DNA of 64,000 nt from Prunella strophiata (GCA_036583965.1 JAZBQD010000014.1:5240191-5304190), one strand, 5' to 3'; shown: positions 10,999-22,639, counted from the stretch's first letter. The notes: generated from the sequence alone by a model not told the origin. Translations and numbers: made by a program.

Positions 10999-13824
10999 TA
11001 GCTGTTAAACAATTTTAAATGGGACTGCCTTCCACTATTCAAAACAGCTGTTGTACTTCAACACAGTCTTAATAATAAATGTAAACAACTATGGTCTTCA
11101 GATAGTCAAAATAAATTTAGGAGGATTCTGGTTAATTTTTGATTTTTCAGCTGTGTTACCAAAGGTTGATCTTTGGACCTATATAACCAAACTTTTTCCT
11201 TAGTTGCTTTCTGTTGTTCTGCCTTTCGAAGGACTTTGTGGAAAAGAAAGCAGTATAAAAATCACACAACCGGTTTGGCAGGTCCTGTATAAACAGGAGA
11301 AATGCCAGGAAAAGTCTTATGTCTTTGTTGCCAGCTTTAAAAAAAAGGGGTCAATTTTCTCCCTAATGAAAACTTCAGCTGTTGCTGTGTGTGAGGTGGA
11401 CTGTGGGGATGGGCATGTGGTGGAAGGGGCTTGGAGTGCTTGCTGGAAGAAGCATTCCCTCAGATGCTGAGAATATTGTCTCAGTCACCTTCTTGGCTGT
11501 AGGAACAGAAGAAGCATTTTATCATGGTTCTTGTAAGCAGATTTGTGGTTTTTTTCCTTCCCCCATTTCCTCTGACAGTCTCACAGCTCAGCTCTGGTGT
11601 TAAACACACCCTGCTTGATTAACTGGGGGTGATTGATGTCCCCCTGTTTTGCTTTGCTTGTACCAGGAGAGAGCTGTGCTGGTATTTAGGATTGTGTAGC
11701 TGTGAGTTGGATGGGTGAGGAAACCTGCCTTCCCAAATGGATCTGTGCCGTTGCATAACCGTGGGAAGGGTTGGAGTGCCTCTGTCCTGATTCTTGTGGC
11801 AAAGGAGGGATGTGTTTCTGGAACGGCTTTGAAGCTCCCTTCTGATTTAGGCCATCTCTGCTGCCGCTTGTGAGCTGAGAGATTTCAGTCAATGCCTTGA
11901 CAAGGAGGAGCGTTAGAAATCAGAAGTTCCCTCCCATGAGGAGGACGTTTAAAATCTATGCTAAAATGCAAAATGAAATGCATTCTGAGAACTTTTGCAA
12001 GTTGTCCATGTCATTTTGCTTCTCTTGTAGTTCATCCTTCTGTTTCTAGAGCAGCAGCATAACCCCAGAAACATGGCCGTGTGGGTAGAGTGTCGAAATG
12101 GGATTTAGGTAACTTGCTGCTTCTTCCTGCACCTCTGTTCCTAACTGTAAACTAGGATTCAAACAGAACCTTCCTGTGGTGCTTCACTATCTTGAGTATT
12201 TTGGTTTTGAGTTCATCTGGGCTACTCTCTGCTCACTGTTTCTGGAACACTTTGGGCAATGGTGCGGTGTTTGTTTGCTTCTGAGTGCTGTCACTGTATA
12301 AATGTCAAGTCCTAACAGTGAGGTTCACAGCCAAATAAAGTTCTTGGGAGAACATATTGTTTTCTAAGGTGTCAAAGTAGGTTTTTCCTCAGCCTCTATA
12401 CCCTGAAAGAGTACCTAATCTGCTTATGTTTTGGTCCTTTCACTTGTAAAGGTGAGCGTAATAACACTTCCCTTCATTGCAAGAAACTGCTAAAAGTATT
12501 ATAGGACATATTTAATTAGTGTAGTAATAAGGACCATGAAGAAGCCTTCAGATTAAGTTAAAATGGGCTTAAGACTAGTACTTTACTCTCTTTTTCAAAT
12601 ATGTCTGAAGTTTACTCTATTTCAGCTGGCTTAGTTCCCAAGCTTCTCACTTCTGCAGTGAGGCAATATTTGCAGGTCAGAGGCAGTCTTTTGGTAAGGG
12701 TGGAGTGGCTCTCACTGCAGTGTCCATTCAGATGTGAACCAGCAATGCTTAGTTGTGAAAACAAGCCAAAGATAACCAGAGTGAAACTTCAGCACTTCTG
12801 TTCTGCCAGGAACAACATCATAACCAATGCTTCAGGATTATGAGCTAAAACAAAATAATAATTTGAGGAAGAACAAAAAGTGATGCAGAGGTTGAAAGGA
12901 GCAATTAAAACAATTGGGGAACTTAATGAACAGGAAAAGCTATGGCAGAAGGAAAGCAGCTAAACTGAGATTTGTCACAGGACTTGACACACCTGTGGGC
13001 CTCAGCATTTATCCCACTGTCCTGTTGGCACAACCAAGGCAGTGAGGGCTGTGGTAGTGACACAGGTTGTTTTGGAGAGTCACAGCAGGTCTGGGAACAG
13101 GCAAACTTGTGTCCTCCCTGTTTCTCTTCAAACCTCTTCTGTGGAGCTTGTTTTATCCTGTGCTTTGCTGTCTGGCACCTGCCACCCAGCCCTGTGCAGC
13201 ACCCCTATACAGGAGGTGATCCACTTCTTGTTCCTCTTCTGAGTGCTGGGAGTGCCCCTGGAATTTCCAGAGTGAAGGAATAAGGTCTGTGTGGGGTGTA
13301 CCCTGTCACATGGACAGGTCATACCTGGAAGGCATCTCTTGTTTTCAGAGCAGTTGGGAAAGGATTGCTAATAGCTCTCCTTATGCAACAGAATATTCAC
13401 CTGCTTAGTTAATTACTTATTAGCTCCAGGCAGGGACATGGCAGATTTGTTAATAGCAATGGTCAAATCATTAGAGTGTGCAGCATTAATGGAGGAGAAA
13501 GCATTTAATAAAGAGCCATCACTTGACCCTGTCATTGTCCATGGAATATAGACCATATTGTTGAATTCAGGCTCTGCTCTTTTCCTGTCATCTACCACTT
13601 CTTAAAAGTATGTCTTGCTCAGGAGCTTCAGCTTCTCTTTGAACACATATGAAAGCACATCTATTCTTTTGGATCAGAAATGTGGTACCATGACCGGCTG
13701 TTTCTGTACCAATATGTTTAAAAACTCCCCTTAAAGTTCTGCCAGTCCTGATGGTCCTGTGCTGGAAGGAGCATGTTTTATAGAAAATAAAAGATTTTGC
13801 TGTGCCTTGTGCTATCCCCCAGGT

Positions 13825-13839
13825 GGTTTGGTTTGGTTT

Positions 13840-13870
<31 letters not shown>
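13825..13870 (+). repeat. (GGTTT)n followed by T30
   Basis: Three GGTTT units grade into an uninterrupted run of 30 T at 13841-13870. Confidence 0.95.
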
Positions 13871-13989
13871 CTAAGTAGTATTTTGGTGTCTGATGATCAG
13901 CAAACAGTTCAGTTTCTTCTACTTTGTATTCTCATACTATTAGACTGCTGACTGGAGAGACCTTAAAAAAGCTGCTAAATAGCTTGTTT

Positions 13990-14021
13990 AAAAAAAAAAA
14001 AATCCTTTTTTTTTTTTTTTT
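13990..14021 (+). repeat. A13 followed by T16, ending in an acceptor-like TACAG
   Basis: A13 at 13990-14002, TCC, then T16 at 14006-14021 and ACAG at 14022-14025. The inverted A/T tracts can pair as a hairpin. The T tract plus TACAG is a textbook polypyrimidine/AG combination and could act as a cryptic 3' splice site; no supported exon follows. Confidence 0.85.
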
Positions 14022-14029
14022 ACAGGCTG

Positions 14030-17000
14030 ACCTGCTGCAGATTTTGTTTCTTTTTATGTAACTCAGCTTCTTTCAGTGGTCTCCCAATGCATCTTTATGT
14101 TTGGATCATAGCTTCTTACTAGCTTATCCTTCCGCAATATGTCTTCCAGATTACCTTCTCTTCCCTCTATTTGTATTTCCTTTTGGATGTTGGACTGTAT
14201 CTGTCCTTTCTTCTGTCCACCTCAGTAGTTCCTTTATTCCTTCCTTACAAGCTAGATCGTTTGACTCTTGTAAAACTTGCCTGTCTTGCATACATAGAGG
14301 TGTGTGTGTGTCTGATGCAGAATGAAGAGCCTGCAAATGTGCAGGATGCAATATTCTAAGTGAAATCCTACCAGCTGTTTTTTATATACTCTCCTTTGTC
14401 AGCTAGAGCTTCCTTTTTTAGTCACACTGATCTTAATGTTGCTCACATTGAACTAAGTAGTTGGAGTAGGTGAAAGAATAGGGGGAGAGGAAGATTGTAA
14501 TTTGATGTTTCTTCCATAACCAGTTTCTGTACAGTAGTCAAGGTCAGTGAAAGTATGGCCCTTTCTAGGAACTCCCTCTGTATTTAATGCGTTGGGAGTT
14601 GAATAATCTGAATCTTTGTGATATTTTATAGTAGCAAACATCCATGATCCCTTGTTTCTGGACTAGCTTACTAAGACAAGTCTTTTGAGAATGGGTACTT
14701 TATTTGGCTGTCTTCTCTTGTTGAGGATTCTGTTTAGTTTTACTCAAGTAGATCTGCCTGTTTTTTCACCAGCAGCCCTTATTATAGCTGTCCTATTCCC
14801 AGACTGGCCTAGATTCTCTCTGGAAAATTGTTTTTACCTACTTAGAGGTGTTTTGGAACAAGGGGATGTGGCACACTTCCCTGCCATGCTGTGGCACTAC
14901 TTGAATCTTCAGGATTACAAACTCTAAGGTGTAGCATTAGACCTTGGCATGGCACTCCCAGGTTTCTCTGGGCATTTGGCATGTCCTTCTTCATGGAAAG
15001 TCGTGCCAGAAATCTGAAGTGTGAAGGAGAAATGCTGTGGTGGAAATGCAGGGGTGCTGTGTAAGCCAATAGTAAGTAAGCTCAAGTTACTGGAGAAGAG
15101 AAAGAAATCCATATGTGGATTTTACTTCTACCAGTGTAAATCTGGACCAGAAACACTGCTTAAAAATAAATGAATAAAATTCACTGAAGAATTTTGCAGG
15201 TACAGATGGGAGCAGGATCCAGCTGTGTATTAGGACCAAGGGCAGTTTCTTATATTTGTAAGTGGTATTTTTAAAATGTGTATTTCAGGTTGTTGCAGCT
15301 CTACAAGAATTCTGTTTCCATCAGTGACTGAGGGTTAAAAGAAGCTATGACTTCTATGTGAATTACTCTGCCATGATTTTTTCACTACTTAACTGATGGG
15401 CAATTAGATATCCCAGGACAGTGAATGAGTTGACCTCATCTGTGTGACAGCTCTGACCTGTGATTTGTGCTGTGTAAATATTTGATATCCTCTTTTGTGA
15501 AGGACCCTGTTCACGGTACCTGTAGCTTCAGTAGAAATGTTCAGGAAGCAATGCTCAGCCATGGTAGGAAAATCAGAAATGATGATTGTCCTTTGATATG
15601 TATTTGAATGCACAGTAACATTGCAACTTTGACAGCTCAGTAATGCAAGCAAGTAAAAACACTTGTGCCATGCCAGCCCTGAGATGCAGAAGAGGAGCTT
15701 TCCCATAACTCATGAGAGGGCAGCTCCCTGTACACCATGTTTCCCCTTAGTCTTCCCATCTCAGTTTCATGGCCTCCAGGAACCTTGCCCTGAAATGAGC
15801 ACATGACTGCAGTAAGAGTGTTCAGGGTGTTAATTCCCACGCACACAGGCAGGGTTGTACAACCACCATATGTTACAGAGATGAGGCTTCCCAGCCCTGC
15901 CTGTTTTAGAAAAGAGAACACAAAAAGTACAGTGAAATCTCTGACGTGCAGCTGAGCCTGGAAAGTTCTTTGCTGTTGCCTTCCTTGCTTCCCTGCTGCT
16001 TACTCACTGGCCACAGTACTTCAAAGCCTCATGTGGGATTTTTTTTTCCCTAGCTGTACAATTAACTGTCTCTCTTGAGCATTCTGTGGTGGTTTGTGTG
16101 GTGTGAGTGTACCAACAAATCATGGTATAGATGCCAAAGGGACCCTATGGGTTACAGTAGTGGCCCAGCTTTTTCCATGCCCTGCTTAAACAAAGGTCAG
16201 TAGCAAGTTCTTCAGAGGAGCATTGCAGTGACAACCCCAGGATGCAAATTTTGAAGTTGCATGTTGAAAAGGGCTGGGGGCAGAGAGTTTCTTAATGTCA
16301 GGCAGTTGAATCCATGGTTGACTTCTGCTTTGAAGTAGTCGGTCGTGGCAGGGGCAAGTCCCAGCTTTGCTGCCTCTTCTTGGAGCCTTGCTGGCAGAAG
16401 GGTGGGTGGATATAGTCCTTTTTGGACTATGATGATTCTGCTTCCAAATTCTGAACCAGAATCTGCCTCTTGTGTATTTTCTGCTGCCTAGCTGGGATAT
16501 CTACAGATGAAATTCTTTATTATACATATAATGATTGATCCTTTGATGAAATGTACTGAGCTTTTTGCCTTACTTTTATCTTCTAGTTTTACCTGATACT
16601 GTCTTCACATAGCCTGTTTTATTCTCTATTCCCCCATATTAGCAGCAAAGAAATACTTTTAAAGCATGTGGTTAAGCTAGTTTTTTGCTTCTTTGATACT
16701 TGCTAATTTGAAATATTTTGGAGTGTTTATTCAATAATGCAGCTGTATCGTGGCACTTCCAAAGACAGCATTGACTTCCTCAAGCTGCCTTTTCATAGCA
16801 CTTCAGTGCATTGGTATTGCTGTCTGTACATTTTTAATTTAATTAGGACAGTGGCTGTAATCACTATGGGAGAAGCATGAACTTCCCCACTGTCTCTTTT
16901 CCCCTTCCCTTTGTGATGAACCATTGCACCACTGTGTTTGTTTTTTATTTGCTTGAGTAAGGATTGAGGCATGAGAGGAGAGCAATCACCTGCCCCTGTG

Positions 17001-20000
17001 CAGGGAGGACAGGCTGGAAGGAGGAGTCAGGGAGGAACTGAACTTCACAAAATTGCTGAGGTTACCTGACAGTCTCTGCTTTCTGCCCAGGAAACGAGAT
17101 GTTAATATTTCCCAGTGCTGCTTTGCATAAGGTCCATTCCAGAGAGCTGTGTTTGTTTTAATTTTTCTAATTACTGATAGTGTTCTGATTATGCTGCTAT
17201 AGATTTGACGTGAATTGCTATATTAATGGGCTCAAAAATTAGGAGATGTCTGCCATGGAAATTAAGAAGACGACAGCAGCTGGGGGAGGGGAGGGAAGTG
17301 GAGAGTTGAATTCATACCCTGTTACTGAAGAGCTCTAGTTGGCTTGTTTTGAAGTGTGAGCCTTTGTCCCTGGCAGAAGTTGGAGTATGCAAACTACAAC
17401 ATTGACCAAAGTCCCCAAATCTGCTCTTCAGTCCATTAGAGGCTCTGATTCCTTCCTACTCCTTATGTTAGACCATGTAACTCAACTCACAGTGGACTTC
17501 TGGACTTTCATATCCAGCTGTGGTATTGCATACAAACCACTGGTGAACAGTGCATCTGTCTTCCTTCCCTTTTCTGTTCTCCTCACTTGCTTCCCTAAGG
17601 AGTAATTTACTTGAATAGGGGCTGTTTTCCCCTGTGCAGCTCTGTGGCTGGTTTGCTGTCATTGTCCTGCTGGATGCCCAGATGTTCAGGGCCTTCTGAA
17701 TTTTTCCTGCAAACACATCATTTTCCCCCAACCACCCTTGTCTCTAAGGCCCTTTCCCCCCCTCTGCTATACTCGAGCCACCTACTCCTATGAGGATCCA
17801 CAGTAAGAAAACCAGACCCTCTCCCTGGCTCCTGGTCCCTTGGCCTGTCTTTTCATTTCATGGCACAGGTACACCAGCACCCTGGGAGACAAATCTGTGT
17901 TAGCTTTCACTCTCAATTCCTTTCTCCCTATGTGGTATCATTATGTGCAGTATAGGAGAAAGTTTTTATTCGGTGATTAGGGTCAGCTGCCTTTTCTGTC
18001 CAGCACAAGGTATTTGCAGACCAGATTGCCTGTTTTGGTTTCCTGAAAACTGCTGCATAGGTATTGCATTTCTTTGCTTTATCAATTAAAAAAAGTAGTT
18101 TTACTATGCCACCTATCCAGCTACTGAAATAATCATGTCATTGGGACAATATAAGAACTTGCTTAGCAGACTTTCTTACATATTTTATTTTCATTTCTAC
18201 AAAAACATGTATATTCTTTGTGCCTGCCATATGAGTGGATTTGTAAAGGGACAAAAAGACTATCAGATTGCAAGGCTGTTGCTTTGGAGTTTAGAAGGGT
18301 GCAATTATATCAAAAGCCTGAAGCTATTTTTATTTGCAGCCTCCCTCATCCTCAGCTGTTAGACCTCTTTTAGATTTAGTTTTGATACTTTGATTTTTTT
18401 ATTTATTAATTTTAATTTTTTTTTTTAATTTTAGCAATATGAATTATTTGTGTTCCTGACAGAGAAAATTCTGTTCAGGTAGCTTTTGTCAGTAAAGGAT
18501 GTACCCCAGTTCTTCAAACTGAAATTAGTGTGTCCTTTGATGGCTTTGGGAATCTAGTCAGCTGTTAGATGCATGCCTACTACATAGTCACAGTCAGTAT
18601 AGCTTTTGCTTTAGAATGGCTTTATCTATGGCATTCTCAGCAGCTGAATATTTAGTAAAGAGAAAGACCCCATAGATTCTCTTGATTTTTAGCCATGTGT
18701 TTCAGTCTGTCTCTGCTCACTCTCAGCAGACCTGGCTGGTTGTCCAGGTGGCCCTCTTGGAGCACCAGCCACCAGAGTAAGCCCCAGGGAGGGCCTTCCG
18801 TAAAAACCGACTCTGTGTAGCTCTTCAATTACTGTAAGCAACATGAAATTTCATGGTGAAGTTTTCTTGACTCCCTATGAGCTGAAGAAACTGATCAAAA
18901 ATGATGACAGCAAGCAATATGCCATCTGTTTTAGTCACCTCTTTGTGGCTACTGGCAAAATGCTCAGGAGTTGCTATTTTGAAATTTCTTAGCTGGTAAT
19001 TGTTTAGGGCTGAGCATTTGGTCGCTTGTAGGTTTAGATGTTTATAGAGTCCCCTGGCAGGTGGTGAATAAGGAATGTGGTAGTACCAAGCTCTTTCTTA
19101 GCACTCATCACCAAAAATCTCACAGGACCACATCAAATGTGTATTGATTTAGTTTCTTTTACCAGTAGATTAAGCTGCAGCAAGGCTGTTTGCTCAAGAA
19201 CACATAAGGTTCATGCAGGTTCTACCAGCACTACCTATCCTTCCTCCCAAGCTGTGGCTTGAACAAGCCTACCATTCTTGGCCTTAATACAAAGGGAAAT
19301 ATTGAACTTGACTAGTTAGGAAATGCTTTCAGAAAAATTCCTAGTGGCAGAGTATCTGGTTGCATAACCTTAGAAGCATGAGACACCAGCCATGTTTTTG
19401 TTTAGGTGGATTCTACAGAGAGAAGCACTGGAGTTGTGAAGATTAATGCAATCCCTTCTCAGTGGTGTGAGCACAACAGGTACCTCCTGGAAAGGTGACT
19501 GTAGAAAGCCTCAGAAAGCCTGGAGGAGCACATGTGACCTTGTGCATTGACTGTGCAGGCTGAGCACTGCGTGTGGCTGAGCACAGAGCAGGGGCAGGTT
19601 GTAGAACTAGACTGGTGCTTGCAGTTCAGCTGCCAGCCACATTACTGCCCTGTGCTGCAAACAGGGATTAAGCTAATTTTTTCCACAAGCCCAGTGTCTT
19701 GACCTCCCTGTGCCATTACCATTCCACACCTTTTGGAAATCTGTCCAGGACAGTTAAAGGGCAGCTCTTTCAGCATGCAACTGTTAAATGTATTGCCCTT
19801 GAGAGGCACACTGCTGTCCTTTTTCAAGGACAGCTTAACCCTGAAATTACTTAGCTCATTTGGGCTGTGCTCTTGCTGTAACTCAGGTTGTCTGTGTGTC
19901 TAATAAAAAGAAAGACTTACCTAATGTCTGTAAATTGCTTTGATATTTAGGCTAAAGGTGCTGACAGAAAAATGCAGGATTAGCAAGAGAGGGCATTTCA

Positions 20001-20970
20001 AAGGCACTAATAGGAATTGGATAGCTAACTCCCCTTGGTGCCTTGTAAAATGCTTTCTGCAAATAGTAATTCACACAGTACTGTAGACATCCAAGATGTG
20101 TGGGAAAAGTAACTGCAGTTCCATATCTTGTTTGGTTTTGGCTGTCCTGTCCTTATGAATACTAGGAAACAATGAATCAAATGCATTTGTTTAAAACAGT
20201 AAACCTCAATGAAACTGTCATGGTATAAATCAAGTTACTTTATGCCTTTAGGAGATTGATCAGTAAAGGCAGCACATACTGGAAGCATAATGCCTTGGTT
20301 TGATACAGCACCTCCTGGGTCTTGAGGGAAGTGGATGGGTTCTGGATTTAATTTCATTTTCCACCTGCTCTTGGGCAGCGAGGAGACCCTTAAAAGCAAG
20401 CCACTTTGTCTTTGCAGTGGTGATTCAGTGAGCATGCAATGTGACCTGAGCTTGGACTGTGTCCTGCATTCTTCAGGAGGGAGGAAAAGGACTTCGGGTC
20501 TCCCACCTATCCTCCAGTGCCCATTAAGAGAGGCAGGCCTCTGTGTGCTGTGATTCAGGAGTGTTCCTCTTTTTGTCAATATCTCCTGTGAACAAAATGA
20601 GCGGCTGCAGCGCTGGTTCGATCATCTGCACTGTGGATGGCAGCAGGAAATGCTGGGAAGTGCCTGGTCTCCCTCCCCTCCAGGAGTGCTGTGCCCCAGG
20701 GTGAGAGGTGCAGGTGGGCACAGAGAGCCACACCTCTGCAAAGGGAAGCACAGAGTCAGCTGGTTTGGGTCAGGGAGGGAGTTGGGGAAGTTGAAAAATC
20801 AAATAATGCCTTGTAGCTCCACAGGTGAATCTTTCATTGCATCACAGTGAACATCCCTGTTTGGTAACTGCAAAAAACTGAATTCATGCTAGCTAATGGG
20901 TTGCTGTTGCTTGGCCAGTGATGAGTAGAAAGAAACTGAGTTTGTGGGAGACAGGAACGTAAGATTGAAC
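14030..20970. other. Intron 1 interior, little recognised
   Basis: Apart from the weak repeat at 15.1 kb I see no exon, RNA gene or transposon here. Two stretches read like unique AT-rich DNA with dense TAAT-type homeodomain cores and no repeat signature (about 16830-16870 and 17150-17275) and would be first choices to test for cross-species conservation. Confidence 0.6.
15128..15245. repeat. Possible old amniote repeat (CCAGTGTAAATCTGG type)
   Basis: 'taccagtgtaaatctggacc' followed at a distance by 'attcactgaagaattttgca' and 'gatgggagcaggatccag' is similar to the amniote repeat 'accagtgtaaatctggagta...cactgaagtcaatgg'. The middle part is diverged, so the assignment is tentative. Confidence 0.35.
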
Positions 20971-20979
20971 AATTTCTCT

Positions 20980-21672
20980 TTAAAAAGTACTGAGCTGACA
21001 GCCACAGGGGCCATACTTGCAGAAATAACAAAGTGATGGTGGAGTGAAACAGGCTTGTCTTCTCACTTTGTCTAAACCTATAATAGTGTGTTTTCCACAT
21101 GCTGTCAGTCTTCTCTGCATGTGGTTATAGGGTGTTGTGGTGGGACCCCTGATTTGGGGGTAAACTTCTGGTTCTACCTGAGCTCCTGAGCAGCAAACAA
21201 CACCTTGTAAAAGAATGAACTGGGCTTGCTTTGAAGCGGTGGCTGCAAGACTTTCTAGGTATTCCCTGTATTTTTGGACATCACCTAATCTGCCTGCAGA
21301 GTTTTTTGCAAACCTCCCCTTCCCTTTGGTGGCAAGGGTGCTTACATTACATTCTGCAGGTGCCTTTATCAGCCTCAGCCTATTTTCCTGCCTCATGGCT
21401 GTGATAATGCTGTTTGTCATGGAAGCAATTACCTTCTCTTGGTCCAGCACCAAATTTGTCTTTTCCGTTTGCCAGAGATCAAGGTCAGGGTGAGAGGCTG
21501 CACTTGTACTGTCCTGCAAATGCTCAGAAATTACAGTACCTTCTTCTGCTTCTGTATGTGCAGGGATGTAAATCCATACTTGTGTGTCAGTATTCTGGAG
21601 AATAACATGGTTTACCTTCCAGGAAGCATATAATAGTGGGGTTTTTTTATGTTCCTGTAAAATTGTGGCCAT
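20980..21672 (-). other. 230-codon antisense open frame, probably non-coding
   Basis: This is the longest open frame in the window, running antisense to ETV6 and ending about 0.8 kb upstream of exon 2 on the + strand map. It starts with MATILQEHKK and ends with a short Cys-containing tail (CYFCKYGPCGC). I recognise no domain, signal peptide, membrane segment or transposon protein in it. There is no visible promoter or CpG island at its 5' side, and no poly(A) signal was identified. Composition looks like translated intron. A chance frame is the best reading, although its length is somewhat above what I would expect by chance in a window of this size and composition. Confidence 0.12.
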
Positions 21673-22465
21673 GTTTATTTACAAAGGGTATATTTTGTAT
21701 TGTGATTGGAGTACATGATTGGAGGCTTAGAATATGGAATAATTTTCCCTTCAGATAACATGAAGTTTCAGTCTTAGATTTCTCGTCAGGCATTTTCCTA
21801 AGTAAAAACCTAATTGTGACAGTTACGAAACTAATACAACATTCACAAGTTGCCCTTTAACTCTATTTGACTGTACTTGGTTGCAAGTTAAACTACTTCA
21901 AAGAAGGAAATAGTAACTTGTTTAGCAAAAACAAGAGTACTACGTCACTTGATGGTAAATAGAGTAGTCTTTGGTGATGTTTTTCTGCAGCAATGACAAA
22001 AGTTACTGATTATTGTCTTTAAAATGATAGGAAGGAGTATAGTGCTAAACACTTAGCTTGTTCAGATCATGACTGATTTGTTAACATAAGATTAAGTGGT
22101 TTTGGCACTTCAGTGGTACTCATGCATGTATCATGGACTTGCTGTCAGATTTTCACTGACTTAAAGCCCTCGGAGTCTCCCCACTTGCATGTCACTTCCC
22201 CATTCCTCCCTTGGCAAATTTCTGAGAAGACCCTTGGAAACTTCATGGCTCTCTTGAAAAGTAATCTTGCCACCCTAAAAGGTGCTTGGCCCCTCCTCAG
22301 CACTGGGCAGTGCTGGCTCCCAGTGTTCTGTGTGTGCTCTGGGGCTCCCTGGGCAGCTGGTGCATCACTAGTGCTGTGCACATCACCAGGCACACACTTC
22401 CTTCCTTCCACCCACATCCACCTCCTCTGCCATGGTTTCATGCCTCTGTTCCAAAGTTCACATTG

Positions 22466-22509
22466 TCCTCTCTTTCTCTCCCTCCCCCCCCACTTTCTTT
22501 TAACAGCAG
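22466..22509 (+). other. ETV6: 3' splice site of ETV6 exon 2 with tandem NAGNAG acceptor
   Basis: A long pyrimidine run, including eight consecutive C at 22484-22491 and then TTTCTTTT, leads into AACAGCAG. The first AG ends at 22506 and the second at 22509. Use of the first gives the human-like junction starting with Gln (CAG GAA AGA); use of the second would drop that single Gln without changing frame. Such NAGNAG acceptors are often used alternatively in vertebrates. Which is preferred here cannot be told from sequence; the first matches the known exon boundary. Confidence 0.9.
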
Positions 22510-22633
22510 GAAAGAATTTCGTACACACCTCCAGCGAGCCCGGTACCAGATTACCATACGACACCACTACATGTCCCAGTGCCTCAAGCCATCAGGATGG
22601 AGGAGGACACCATCAGACTGCCAGCACACCTGC
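22507..22633 (+). CDS. ETV6: ETV6 (TEL) exon 2, N-terminal segment of the ETS-family repressor
   Basis: This exon encodes 42 codons plus the first base of a split arginine codon: it begins [16 protein letters not shown] and ends [13 protein letters not shown]. Compared with the human protein as I remember it (residues 12-55), it matches except for a few substitutions and one missing residue in the human SYASSTP stretch, which here reads DYHTTP. That explains 127 bp against about 130 bp in human. ETV6 is a nuclear transcriptional repressor that polymerises through a pointed (SAM) domain and binds GGAA sites through a C-terminal ETS domain; it is needed in haematopoiesis and its human gene is a leukaemia fusion partner (ETV6-RUNX1). 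Exon 2 lies upstream of both domains. The Ser-Pro corresponding to human Ser22 is kept. Reading back through the acceptor meets TAA at 22501 in frame, so the exon cannot simply extend 5'. Acceptor phase is 0, donor phase 1. Confidence 0.97.
22597..22599 (+). other. ETV6: Internal ATG equivalent to the human ETV6 Met43 start
   Basis: This methionine codon is in frame and is the 31st codon of the exon. Given 11 residues from exon 1 it would be residue 42, against 43 in human because of the one-residue gap. Human TEL is made as two isoforms from Met1 and Met43. The context here, A at -3 and G at +4 (AGGATGG), is a strong Kozak context, so the short isoform is probably made in this species as well. 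The protein product is inferred. Confidence 0.75.
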
Positions 22634-22639
22634 GTGAGT
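22634..22639 (+). other. ETV6: 5' splice site of ETV6 exon 2
   Basis: CACCTGC is followed by GTGAGT, a near-consensus U1-type donor. It splits an arginine codon after its first base, as in human ETV6, where exon 3 then begins in the LQPIYW region. Positions -2 and -1 (GC instead of AG) are non-consensus, which may make the site lean on the intronic GTGAGT and on nearby enhancers. Confidence 0.95.

Larger units (their letters stand above)
1..22506 (+). other. ETV6: ETV6 intron 1, 3' part
   Basis: This stretch lies upstream of the recognised ETV6 exon 2 and contains no exon I can identify. I looked for the short first coding exon (human MSETPAQCSIK followed by a donor) and for a CpG-island promoter and found neither, so exon 1 should lie further upstream. 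Human ETV6 also has a very long first intron, which fits. The content is AT-leaning, CpG-poor DNA with homopolymer tracts, an (AT)n run, a MIR SINE and old amniote repeats. The open frames here are mostly short, lack flanking splice sites and resemble no protein I know. The assignment rests entirely on exon 2; that the gene extends leftward through all of this is inferred from the known gene structure. Confidence 0.9.

Noticed and set aside
12120..12540. Two possible MIR-like fragments (near 12120-12185 and 12431-12500)
   Set aside because: Phrases such as 'cctctgttcctaactgtaaa' and 'cacttgtaaaggtgagcgta' resemble a MIR tail but the match is too short and gapped to call by eye.
12601..12843. 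Open frame beginning MSEVYS, considered as ETV6 exon 1 (MSETPAQ...)
   Set aside because: Similarity ends after MSE, there is no donor at the expected distance, and no CpG-island promoter surrounds it.
22113..22637. 174-codon and 128-codon open frames overlapping exon 2 on the + strand, and a 140-codon frame on the minus strand
   Set aside because: They are in the wrong phase relative to the ETV6 exon and run on into the intronic polypyrimidine tract. They are shadows of a real exon plus GC-rich flanks.
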